This document shows, piece by piece, positions 33,586-44,928 of a stretch of DNA of 64,000 nucleotides. The stretch covers positions 372,001 to 436,000 of the forward strand of contig LUGG01000031.1 of assembly GCA_001683735.1 (NCBI GenBank), given 5' to 3'. The DNA is from Grifola frondosa. Lineage: Eukaryota; Basidiomycota; Agaricomycetes; Polyporales; Grifolaceae. The position numbers and the translations under genes were made by a program. How positions within the stretch are numbered: position 1 is the first letter of the stretch; each line of letters begins with the position of its first letter. Below the pieces are notes generated by a model, which saw only the letters and a program-made list of their open reading frames with translations, was not told the DNA's origin and searched no databases.

Positions 33586-35351
33586 TCACATCGGCACAAT
33601 TGAGGCACTGCCTTTCTCTTGAGCCGTCCGCAAGCTGTGGACGGAAGGGCGGATCAGCCTAATCCTAGGATTATTTGTAATGCGACACAAACCTATAGTC
33701 ATCACCGTTCTGCGTGATGTACCGCACCCACGGTAACGCCTGGTAACCGCTCTTTTCTACAATCTTCAGGTAGCGCACCTGGATGCCGGACACGGTGAAG
33801 TAAGGAATCTCGAACTTTACACTGATCGGGGCACGCTTGTCTAGATCTTGTTCTGCAAATACCATCAGCACTGAAGACACGTTCGCGGACGGTCCAAGAC
33901 TCGCCTCCTCGTACACTAGGTAGACCAAAGTGAGCACGCATGAGGAATTCCCGTCCACCACCCAGCTGTTTGATCTTCCACACAAATGCTGACTTGTCTG
34001 GCACATACTGTACACTCCCTGTCGACGCCTGAATTTTTTATTAGCGTCCATGCAAGCGCTATGTAATTATGGAGACACACCCTGAATTTTGGTGTGTCTG
34101 CATCATCTGGTACGGGTACGTAGATCTCAACATTGTTGGCCGTACTTCGCCGCTTAAATTGCGCTTTCACCTTCACCATATATTCTATCCGGCTTCCTTT
34201 GTGGTGCTCGACCTGCCACCGGGTTAAGTAAAATCCGACGGAAATTACGGTCTCTGGACTCACAGCTGCCTCCACCCAGACAAGTGGCTTGACGGGCGTC
34301 GATAGTCGGTAAGACATAAGCTCGAACTCCCCATCCGGAGGGATGAATGATATCGTGCGGTCGTTCTCGAAACGTGACAGGCGCACACACTGGTGGAACT
34401 TCACGTCCTCCATCTCAATCGCCTTTCCTCGTGCATCTGCGGTAGATAAGCACACCAAACGCAACGGGAGAAAGAATTGAGAAACGACGCACTTCGACCT
34501 GTGCTCTCAAACATCACTTTGTCGTTCAGGCCCAGTCGCAGCTCGGGCATGCCAGAGAGGTAACACTTCATCTTCACAGCTCCAAGAATCTCCGACCGGA
34601 CAACATTCCCGTTCGCATTCACCTGGAGTGTGTTATTTGTATAGAAGCAGGAGCAGACCGCGAATTGAACATACTAGTAGATTAACGCTCTCGATGACAT
34701 CCAAGAACACTTCGTTCTTCCTGTACCGGATACCCTCTGACCGCCACGAGACAGCATTGGTTACGGCGATCGGGGGCCGCACCTGCACCTCCAGCTTGTA
34801 CGACTCCTGTGTGATATATCTGTCCCAAATTACTGAGCACACCGACATCTAGCGCGCAACATGGGCACACGCACTCTTGCAGAATCTTGCTCTCCGTTGT
34901 CTGCGGGTATCCAAAGTCCATCATCTCGTCCATGAGCTCATATATGATTACGAAGTTATCGCGGATGGACTCCTCCTCCAGCTCCTTGAAGTACTCTACG
35001 AGCACTTGGACGAGCCGATGAAGGAACAGGACAATCTCGGCGGCATTGCTGTTCCGTTTTGACAACGCTAGAACTGCACGTACAGGATGATACACAAGCA
35101 CGGATATGCGAGATGTCTGAGTACAGTGTCAGACTGGGAGCGAAGGACTCACGGTACAAGTTAGAGTGTCGGATGTGCATGTAGTTCACACCTTCCTTCG
35201 AGAAACATGGTGGTACCTGCTGACTCTCTTCTTCTAGGTCAAGTACAATGGGTAGGAAACGCTCCACGTAGGCTGGTGGGACGTCGTCACGGTATGAACG
35301 CTGGATGAGCGGTTTACCCTTAAGGTCGAGGATGGCGATGAGACTAGCCAT
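33586..35351 (-). CDS. apm1: AP-1 clathrin adaptor complex, medium (mu) subunit
   Basis: Eight exons join in frame to 451 residues: 35153-35351, 34875-35073, 34675-34819, 34499-34622, 34081-34436, 33905-34028, 33693-33852, 33586-33634. It begins MASLIAILDLKGKPLIQRSY (longin-like N domain, ~1-140) and continues into the mu-homology domain (YKLEVQVRPPIAVTNAVSWR; SRFENDRTISFIPPDGEFEL; VKFEIPYFTVSGIQVRYLKI; EKSGYQALPWVRYITQNGDD). The ILDLKGK start and the SLRT-type C terminus indicate AP-1 rather than AP-2 or AP-3. AP-1 mu recognises Tyr-based sorting signals in trans-Golgi/endosome clathrin traffic. The sixth intron uses a GC donor (GAG|GCGAGT). The gene looks intact. Confidence 0.95.
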
Positions 35352-35625
35352 GAAGAGCAAGAAGGTGGAAATGTCCCAGCTAGATCACCGTTATGTGGAA
35401 GAAGGAGCTTTGCTCGAGCGAACGCCAGACAGCCTTGCTTGAGTGAAATACCAGCGATGTAGGGTAACGATGGCGGTTGCGGAGCAATAACAGTAAGTAG
35501 CAAGTAACAAACAATTTATGACTCGCAAACTAACTCATGATAAGGAACAGTAATCAATCATAACAACAAACAATAAGCAAACAATGAAAGGAGTTCATCA
35601 ATCGTAAGTAATCAAATCTCCCTAA

Positions 35626-37329
35626 TCAGTGCCTCCTCAGCCATCCAAATCGCCGTTTCTTCCGCATCTCATCCTCACCTTCATTCTGCCTCTTCGCCAG
35701 TAACGGTGTATCCTCATCCGCCTCGACGCCGCGCACATCGCTCCCCACATCATCTCCGAGGGCGTCTTCTATGTGTGCAGCTGATTCTGGACCGCGAATT
35801 ATGGATGAGTTAGGCTCCGAAGTTATGAGGGGGTTGCCAAAGTCGTCAACCCCGAGTCGGTGTTGGCGTGCATGCCAGAAAAGGCACATGATCAGGAGAG
35901 AACCCTGCATGAGACCCGCGACTGCGTATGGAATCCACGCTGTAAAGAGGAACTTTCCCGATTAGCTCAGTAGAATGAGAATCACAACACTCACTGGTCC
36001 AATTGGTGCCCGGTCTGTAGTGAACATAATCAGCAACGGCTGCGAATGAGCGGCGATGCCGTGTTAGACTCACCTGAGTGCGATACTGAGTACCATGAAG
36101 ACTGCGCCAGGACTCTGTATGAGCATCATCTTGATGCTCAAAGCACCGACGAGCTTAAGACGGTAGGTGTGCACGAGCTGTGGCGCGTACTGCATGGCTG
36201 CCAGGACAGCTGAGCTGACACCGAGGAAAGTCGCCCATAAAGAGATCTGTGGAGAGCGTTGGTTGGGGTCGGGAGATGGGCTCGTAGACAGGAGGAAGAA
36301 AGTAACGAATGTTATGAGAGCTCTGAGACTATAAGTCAGCGCCAATGGAGCGCAGAACAAAGAATTAAATTACATGTGAATGAACACTACCCAGGAGAGT
36401 ATGATTGACAATCGCCACCCTTCGCTCCTCACAGGAGTCTTCATGTGGTGCGGCGGTCGGTTGTCATGCAAATCGACGTCAAGTCCCGTGTACTTGAGGT
36501 GTGAAGGATAGTACAGCATATACAGCACCAAGCTACATTATTCAGCTGTCAATATCTGAACACAGAGCGATGAAAGCAGCTCACATCACCGTGAAGAGGA
36601 ACCACTGCAAGGTGAGTTGGAAGACACCGGCAATGGATTCCACGCAACTTCCTATGCTCTGTAGTTAAGTCAGCGATCGGAAAAACCAGGTCTGCAATCG
36701 CAGTTGACTCACAAGTACCCTACAACACTTGATGATGCTCCATTGCATGACTATACTAAGTGAGGATTTAGTCCATGTTCATATACAAAACGAAAGGAGA
36801 GAATGGTAAATGACTAGACACAATTGACGCACTGCAATGCGCATATGATGGTCCTGGGCATATTAATCGTATGATGGTCCTTTTTGCATATTTGCCATCG
36901 AGTAATCAAGCTCACTTGACGTCAAACATGTGAAGGACAGGTCGGATGTACTTTCGGCAAGCTCGTCCAAAGTTGGTGGATTCAAATACCGGACATTTAC
37001 CCAACAGTCGCAAAAATATGGGACGCACATGTTGAGCATTCCGGAAGCTGACGACGTGCTTCCTAAGAGCAAAAACCACGGACTGAACCCTTCAGACGAC
37101 TTTGCGGCGAAGATTCTCCAATGCTGTTCATGCCAAATCAGACTTGCATTTGTGACATAGCATCAAAATTCAAACAGCAGACCTGGGGTAGATAGGATAT
37201 GGTCAAGCCGAGACATAGGAGGCCGGTGAGGAGGTTTGTCGCATAATCATGGTGCTACAAGAGGTTGTCGTTGTTTCTCTGCCTTTCCGTGGGACGCAAG
37301 AAACTCACGGGTATACATGTGTCAGACAT
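35626..37329 (-). CDS. PQ-loop repeat multi-pass membrane protein
   Basis: Splicing from ATG 37329 (MSDTCIP, a 21-nt first exon) gives about 350 residues with no frame break. The first PQ-loop is YLPQHWRIFAAKSSEGFSPW and the second is YAPQLVHTYRLKLVGALSIK, each followed by hydrophobic helices, with a seven-helix pattern overall. The C-terminal tail is acidic then basic and carries DTPLLAKR, a possible dileucine-type lysosomal/vacuolar sorting signal. PQ-loop proteins include vacuolar amino acid exporters of the cystinosin/Ypq type. The substrate here is unknown. One intron (about 36756-37028) is ~270 nt, far longer than the rest. The Mutator-like element begins 232 bp upstream of the start codon. 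Confidence 0.88.
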
Positions 37330-37584
37330 TATTCTGCGACTGCAAGCTCCTCGATATGAGAAAGGGACCGAGTTAGCTATATGTAAATCATGGCAGGAGA
37401 CTGCAATGAGTTCAACGTGTAATTCGGATACACACATTCACGTACCTTCACCTATGGAGATACTTATGTGCTGCCGGTCGAGACGTGCTGGTAGAAATGT
37501 GCGTACGCGGCTCACATGCAGCAACCAGGAGCTTCAGCCACCGACATGCTTTAGACCTCGGCTAACTGGGGGCCTGGGGAAATC

Positions 37585-37623
37585 GACGCCACCGTGACGC
37601 CGCAGGCGCCAGAGAGGCGCCTC
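37585..37623 (+). repeat. Left 39-bp terminal inverted repeat of the MULE
   Basis: It begins GACGCCACCGTGACGCCG and is the exact complement of 44879-44917. It contains the internal palindrome GGCGCCAGAGAGGCGCC. Confidence 0.93.
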
Positions 37624-38292
37624 GACAATGCCTGTCTGGCGCCTCCCGCCAATTCACCAACGGATATCTGTATAGCTACGTAGAGTCTGTGCCGTGCTAC
37701 GTAGAGATCTGTATGAGCTATATAGGTCCCACTAGTATACATAATTGAATTCCTGCCCCAGACTGTGACTTTCATGTGACTCTCATGTGATGACTTGAAT
37801 CCTGGGCCGGGTTCTCTCCCAATATTCAGTCACACAGGGAACAGATCAGGGATTCAAACTGACCATTGATACACTGACCATTATGCAAAAATACATTACA
37901 AGTTGCGACAATGCGTTATCGGGTTGATTCCCGAGGTGTCACGAATGGTCACGAGTCAGTCACAATACGAACCATGGCCGCTGCCAGCTCACTAGGAATG
38001 TGTTATGACTGGCCAATTTTCTACGTCGAGAACAATGCCAACACATTTGGAAATCAGTAAGTGATGAACCAAAGGTGTCGTCTCACAAGCTAATGCTCCC
38101 AGCACCACCTCTGAAGCCACCGATCAACGATCTGTCGGGCAAGGCCAAATACACAGGTGCGCCATGCTTCCCTAGTGTTTATAATGCACAGAGCATTACT
38201 TACACATTTATTAGGTAGTGTATCACTCGTATGATATGCAACACTTTTGAGTGTTGTAACATAGTATACAGGCGACACTCGGGTGGCGCTGC

Positions 38293-38454
38293 TGGCGGTA
38301 CTATGGCGGCAGTCTGGCGGTACTTTGGCGGCAGTCTGGCGGTACTTTGGCGGCAGACTGGCGGTACTTTGGCGGCACTATGGCGGCAGTCGAGCGGCAG
38401 TTGGCGGCACTGTGGCGGCAGTTGGCGGCACTGTGGCGGCAGTTGGCGGCACTC
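38293..38454 (+). repeat. 11-bp minisatellite in the MULE 5' region
   Basis: About 15 tandem units of TGGCGGCAGTC or TGGCGGTACTT (10-11 bp) lie between the left terminal repeat and the transposase gene. One further unit (TGGCGGCACTG) lies near the right end at 44821-44831. They are candidate subterminal transposase-binding or promoter elements. The apparent ORFs over them on both strands are by-products of the repeat. Confidence 0.85.
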
Positions 38455-38474
38455 ATACACCGCGGCTGCTTCAA

Positions 38475-41400
38475 AATGTCTGATCTGGTAAGTCTCAGGA
38501 GTGTGTCATATATAAGGAGTGCTAACGCCACTTGTATGTAGTCATGAACAAGACGATCATGAGTGGTGCGTCATTTATATTCTGACAGTAACCCTCAAAT
38601 GCTAATTTATACATTCAGGAGTTCAAGTGGCTGACATTTCGTCAGTTATCAATTAAATATATTTCATTCAATTAGCTATGTTATTCAAATCCGGAGACCC
38701 TCGCACTTGACTGCTGCATTTGTTCCTCCTCGACACAGCTACTACTATATTGACTCTCCTCTAGTAGGCTATACACACTCTTTTGCCGCAGCACTCCTTG
38801 TGTTATTTATGAATGATTGTGCGTAATGTTTTCGTATTGTCTTTGTGCTCACAAAATAAGTGCTGGCAGGCATTTCTACGACACATCCTCAATTATTTCT
38901 CGGATGAAACGGAGGTGGCACCTACATCTAACGAAAGACCCCGTTATGACGAGCGAGACAATACGAGCGGTAAGTGCTCCTTCTCTCACATGCTTTTATT
39001 TAAGTTGTTCATTGCATACTAGCCCGTCGAGATTCTGGTGGCCGTCTTGTGCCTGTTTACGATACAACTGGTATGTGTTCTTCATTCACGGTGTTGTTGT
39101 TGACTGGCTGAGATTCCACACAGGTCGTACTATTGCATTTACAGTGGTGCCGCCACGGTCACAAGCACAAGGCGCACTTTCACCGGATATAGCGGCCTAC
39201 CATTTGATCACCTCCGTGCACAACATCAGTGCAATTCCTTCTCCATCAGATGCTTTATCTCTGCCACCACGGCGCCTTGCTATGCTGCCACCCTCACCGC
39301 TACCACCTTCCGCAACACTGCTTACCCCATCTGTGCCGTTGTTGTCGTCATCTGCAGCGCCACTACCACTGTCCACATCATTGTTACCGTTATCTGCGAC
39401 GGCACTACCCCTGCCGACACCATTGCTATCCTCACCTGCAGCACCATTACCTCCGCCTCCCACGAGACAGATGATATCTCAGGGTGTCGCAACAGACAAC
39501 TTCTCTCCCTTGCCCAATCTCACACACGATAGCGGTGTGGACAAACAACGATCCAAGCACAAGAGCAAAAGGGCCTCTGGAACACCAGACTTGGTGCCGA
39601 ATCCCTCCGAGAATGAGTCGTCGTCACTAGTATGGGATCGATGGCCCGACGGTCCCATTAAGCGTCTCTTCATGCTAGATGAGGTTGAAGCTACAGAGAA
39701 CCTGGCAGTCAACTGGTCATGTGCGAACCACGGACGAGGTGGCAGTTGGGAAGGTGCAGACATATGGAAAAAGGGGCGCAAATCGGAGCGACACTGTTGG
39801 GTGTTTTTCGCTGCGATGACTCAGAACATTGTGAGATCATAGTTCGTCCGCATACAAAACTCCCCAGCATTCGTAAACAACTCGAGCATCCATGTTCCTG
39901 TGGGGCTAAACTTGTGCATATCAAGTGCACGGTTATCATGTCCTTGTGGAAATTTGCCGATGGCGTATACTTCGAGAATTCTGGCTATCATCAGCATCCT
40001 CGACCGACGCACCTCCTTCACCTTACGTCTGACGAGGAAGCGCAGTTTACCGAGATTGTGCAGCAACATCCTCAAATTGGCCCGCTTGGTCTGGTGATTG
40101 GTGTACCTACTCTTCACGGACCCGGACGTTCAGTGGCGGATATATCTACTGTCCTTCTTAACAAGGATCGTGTCAAGAAGGAACGACAGAAGCTCAAGAA
40201 GGGTGGATCTCACGGAGGAGATCACTTTCTTGCCGAGTTTGCTGATTTCTGCGCTGAACACCCAGGTTTCGTCATTCATTCCTCAATTTCCGCAAACATC
40301 GTGGTCTCGATGCAGACATCCTTGATGGTCTCGCAGCTGGTCAAAGAGTCCCTTCTCGACGGCGCAGTCAATGGCCTTGTCTCCGATGCGGCACACAGAT
40401 TCTGGCTCGAACAAAACTCTTTGCTTATTGTAACTTCTTGCTATGCACCCTCTCTCAACCGTTGGATTCCGGGCTTATTCACATATTCAAATGGTGCATC
40501 AGCTCTCCACTTCGAGCACCACTTTTATGCTCTCTTTGAGAGTATTGCCAAGGAAGCACGAAATCGCAGTCTCACCGTGTCGGACACCATGTTTAGTGGG
40601 GTATGATTTCAGATCTCAATCACAATGTGACAATATTCACTCAATCAATTCTGACTAGGTCATGGACTTCAGTGAAGCTGAGCGTGGAGGCTTCATTGGT
40701 GCATTCGTGCGATTCTGGCAAGTTCAACCAGAGGATTCTCGGAGCATGCGGAACTCATTGAGGCTGCGACTAAACTGTTGAAGGGATGTCGGCAGCACTT
40801 CCGTGCAGGTGTTACTCGAATCAAGTCAATCAGTGGGGTTGTATCTCCTGGCGATGCATCAGCATTTCAACGCTATGCTGAAGAGTTGCTAGATGCACCA
40901 GATATCGATGCATTCAAGGAACGTGCTCATGAACTACTAATGGAATTTCCGAAGGTCAAGCCTTGGCTAAGCTGGTGGATGCGTGATGCACATGCATCCA
41001 TGCTATTTGACTCTCAGCGTAAGATGGAACCAGAGATATGGGACTCGATGCCGGAAACGACAAATGCGGAGGAAGCGATGCATTGGACATTATACGTGGG
41101 AGTCGGGAAAGACCACAACTTCATGTCTGGCATGAAGGCATTATATGCCTTTGCGGAGTTCTATCATCGGATGCTGGCAGGTAGTAAAAGTAAGTCTTTA
41201 TTGTTCTCGTACAAAACATCCTACTTCTATTTTCTTAGAGGGGATTCATATCCGGTATGGTGCAGCGGAACCGTGGAAGGCGACAGCACAAGAAATTGGT
41301 CGCACCAAGAAATCACGGATTCCAGGCCAACAGAGGCACAGCAACAAGAATGATGGTCGCCCTCCGGATACATCGCGAGCACTTTTACGTTCTTCAAAAA

Positions 41401-44400
41401 CGAAATGGCGTTCTCTAATTCCAAGCAAGTCACATTGAGGGCAAGTCTAGTCTAGGACCCCCGAGTTTTCCATGGTCTCAGAATTCCTGCTGGCTCGATG
41501 TTTCACTGGAGATTCTTTTTCAGGCTGTGATGTGCGATTTCCAGGGTTTCAGAGCTCGCTTCGTGGACACCAACCACGAGACCCTTTTATGGAAACTGTT
41601 CAATGTTCTGGATCAACGATGCACATTCAGCAATTCCAGCGCTTTGGACTATAACCCGCAGTGGCTTGGTATACAGCGAGATAATCTTCGAAAATTGCTT
41701 AACGTTCATCACATTATTCGCTCCATGGATGGCTTCGAGTCGGTGTTTGTAAGCCATATTTAGCTTCGTATATATGTTTTATCTATCGTAACTGATAATG
41801 ATATATTATAGGTCTGGCTGGCCACGCTTGTGTCTCGCCAAAGCGACGGCCTCAATAACAATGTTCAGGCATATTTTCTGGGTTACTGGATCAGACTGCG
41901 ATCTTGCTCCACCACTATTCACTCTGCGCACTGGCAAATCACCCGATTTGCTGAAGGCCAATTTTACTTTCAAATCCAGGCTTGCGACCATTCACAATAT
42001 AACGGAGACATCTCACGCTGGTTTAGGGCACTTGTATCAATGAAAAGGCCCTCTAGTGAGGTACCCTGTTGGCGTGCCGTTGAGGGCGAGGGAACATGTG
42101 ATGGGGTAGCACAAGAGCTCAAGATATGTGTCTCACTTCCTGTGTTGCTTGTCCTAGAGGTTGCGGAATCGCAATCATCACCATCGTGGAACTTTCCCCA
42201 TCATTTGCGTCCTCTATCTCAAGAAGCGGAGCGCTCGTGTGGTCTAGTATACGACATTGTCGGGCGTATCTTTCACAGCCATGCTGCGCATCATTTCATC
42301 GCACGCTTTACGGACTTCAAGCATCTTGGCATATTTGACTATGATAGCATGCAAAACGGAGGCTTCACAGCTCGTCTCAAAAATGCATCGGTCAAATCAC
42401 ATCTAGCGGGTGCTACAATTGTCTCCCCCCCTGGCGGATACTACACACACGCTGTGATTTATCACCTTCGCGGTGGCGCAATAGCTCAGGCTCACTTCTA
42501 CAAACATCAAACTGAAGCTGCGATCAACATCCATCAAATACACGTCTCTGGATTCCATGAAGGTCAAATCCCCTCTGCTGAACTCAGAAAACCAGGTTTG
42601 CGTTGCCTAGCTGATGAAGAGCGCTTTTGGATGCACAATCCGGCCAGTGACAAACGGATTGATTACGAGCGTAAGTGACAATCTGATTAAATACATTGTC
42701 GCACTCATGCTATTCCATTAGTGATTGACGAAGTCAATTTTGATGCGGCGGACAGGCCATCAGAAGTCCTAGGCAAACCTAGCGCAACGAGCTTTCATCG
42801 GAAGCGCAAGAAGCGGGTTACTGATAGCGACAACGGAGGCGACGATGAAGCTCACGAGAACATCATCGAACCCAGCGCTCAGATGACTGCTAGCCAGACT
42901 GCGGAACATCCCAGCCCACTCGCTCTAGCTGCCAGTCAACCCGAGTCAGTCGATTCTGACTTTGCATTCAATTGTCGATGCGGCGTTCAAGGTCCGAACG
43001 GCCTTCAGCTGGCAGATGATCAGGGTCTTATACAATGTGATACATGCAATGAATGGTCTCACGTTGCGTGCCAGAAAGGTGGATTTCGAGGTAAACTTGG
43101 GAAAAATGTCCGGTTTGAGTGTCACATGTGTGATTTGAAAGCCATGTTGCCGTCATATGCGCTAAATGTTTCGTGAGTGTTTCATATACAAAATGATCAG
43201 AGAAAGCATTCGCTCACCTCACTTTGTCAGTCGAACGTCGAGGCGTACTCGCCACAGGGGCCAGAAACCACAGCCTCCGCTGCAAGAACGCTTATTGTAA
43301 GGTCCATGAGCTATCAGTGTGGTCGAATATAGGGCTTACCTGAACTGTCCTTACATAGTCCGGGCAAAGGTGCCTTGGCACGTCACGGGAAGTTTTGGTA
43401 TCCGGTTCGACTGATCAAAACAGGGTTCACCGTCACAGCGCCGCTGGCGTGTCGTTTGGTGGCGTCACAACAATTTCGCCACAAGCGCACCAGATCCATC
43501 TGGCTTGGTAGCAGAAAGCGATATGGTGGATGAGTTATGGAATGATTACCTAGCTCGCCGACAAATCAGGGTGAGCGGACTTTGGTTGACCATAGATGCA
43601 AAGTACTCACAAATATTCAGCTCGGACAGTGGACCCACCCTTCGGAGCTTCCAGACGATGAAGATATTCTGTGTGGTTTTGATTCCTATCCATATACCAA
43701 CGAGACAGACCAGATCTTGACTCCGCATATCGGCATCCTCGCTGACCTCTTCAAGACCCCAGGTGTCCTCGAAGATCAGGATGTACGAGCACGCTTTACT
43801 GGAATTCCTGTGCTCGAGTATTTATGGAACTTGGCGAAACCTCACGAGTCGGAAAGGAACGGTGTCGTCCTGTTCTCTGGAGACTTGTCAATAGTGGATC
43901 AGGCACGCATTGCGCATTGGTTCTCTCGTAGGGTGCCCAACGCGATGTTTGAGGGATCTTTGGTTCGCGCGATTTCCTTTAGCGCACGCGTTTACCCTCG
44001 TCATCTGCGCACGTCGGTGTGAAGACTTCGAACACCTGGCGGAGTTTCCAGCATGTGCATCAACGGAGGAGCAAGTGACATATCTTCTCCACGCTGCATG
44101 GCAGCATCAATACACTGCTCGTGCAGCTCCTTTAACAGTCGTCGATGTGGACAGGGAGTGTCTCACGCTGCTAGAAGAGAGAATGTTCACGGATTCAGAT
44201 GAAGCTGGGAGGGCAGGTAATCAGCAGTGGGGACTGGACAAGGGAACTCATCAAAATCATTGGAATCCATACCGCAATCTTCCCTCTCAGTGGAGCTATC
44301 AGCCGCGTGAAGCCAGCGATTCGGAGCTTCAGGTAAGTCTCAAGCTAAAAAGAAGATACATTGTCTAATTGAGATGCAAATAGCCCGGTCCTGAGTACAG

Positions 44401-44497
44401 TGACACGGAAACAAGGCCTGAAGTGCCAGAAAAGCGCCCTGCTCCGGCAGCAGTGCGACCAAGGCCACGCAAGAAACCGAAAACTAGTTCCTCATAA
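38475..44497 (+). pseudogene. MULE transposase: GCM domain, DDE core, USP-like peptidase, PHD finger
   Basis: The start is uncertain (first candidate ATG 38475). A Pro/Ser/Leu-rich stretch precedes a GCM-type zinc DNA-binding domain (NWSCANHGRGGSWEGADIWKKG, split here as NWSCANHGRGGSW and DIWKKG, then CEIIVRP, CSCGAKL, SGYHQHPRPTH; about 39710-40015). A MULE-like DDE core follows: VSDAAHRFW, RWIPGLFTYSNGASALHF, MDFSEAERGGFIGAF and NAEEAMHWTLY. Next is a USP-like peptidase with Cys box NSCWLDVSLEILF (Cys codon 41488-41490) and His box HHFIARF (~42290), then a PHD finger (CRCG, CDTCNEWSHVAC, CHMC; 42965-43135), then a Trp-rich segment (KFWYPVRLI, RRWRVVWWRHNNF). Frame breaks occur near 39800, 40735, 41425, 43425 and 43980. 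Introns at 41192-41240, 41751-41812 and 42672-42720 are well supported. Confidence 0.78.
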
Positions 44498-44878
44498 GAT
44501 GCGCTGTGATAACGAAGTTAGCGTCGCCCGTACTCATCACAGATATGACTGACCTCGCTACGCCTCGAGAATTCAATTTGAGTCCGAGTCGGAGAAGGGC
44601 TGCATGCCGCTGTGGGCACGCCGGACGTGCTGGGATATACCTGAGGTGCTAGAGCTCTGGTGTTAGTGGGAACTCGGTAGAGTACAGCAGGGACATACCG
44701 AGATTTGAGCTATCTTAACTTAACTGAACTTATAAAATCAAATTCGAGGTAATCAAATCTGAATTTTGTGACTCTCAGGAATGGTAGGACAGAGAAAAAC
44801 TAAAGTAGGACCGAGGATGTTGGCGGCACTGACACGTCAGTTGGGCGCCATGATTCATGGCGCCAGCGAGGCGTCCGT

Positions 44879-44917
44879 GAGGCGCCTCTCTGGCGCCTGC
44901 GGCGTCACGGTGGCGTC
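44879..44917 (-). repeat. Right 39-bp terminal inverted repeat of the MULE
   Basis: Exact complement of 37585-37623, one base inside the right-hand target duplication at 44919-44928. Confidence 0.93.
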
Positions 44918-44928
44918 CGCTAACTGGG

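Larger units (their letters stand above)
37561..44928 (+). mobile_element. Mutator-like (GCM-type MULE) DNA transposon, 7.35 kb
   Basis: Direct repeats GCTAACTGGG at 37561-37570 and 44919-44928 flank an element with perfect 39-bp inverted repeats at 37585-37623 and 44879-44917. A 10-bp duplication fits the 8-11 bp typical of Mutator elements. The left tip has 14 extra bases outside its repeat (37571-37584). The repeats are GC-rich and contain their own GGCGCC palindromes. The single plus-strand gene ends at 44497 and encodes a GCM-DDE-USP-PHD protein with several frameshifts. The element lies between the PQ-loop gene's 5' side and unassigned DNA. Confidence 0.92.

Noticed and set aside
38200..38541. 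ORFs on both strands over the GGCGGC array
   Set aside because: Products are simple repeats of the minisatellite and occur in every frame.
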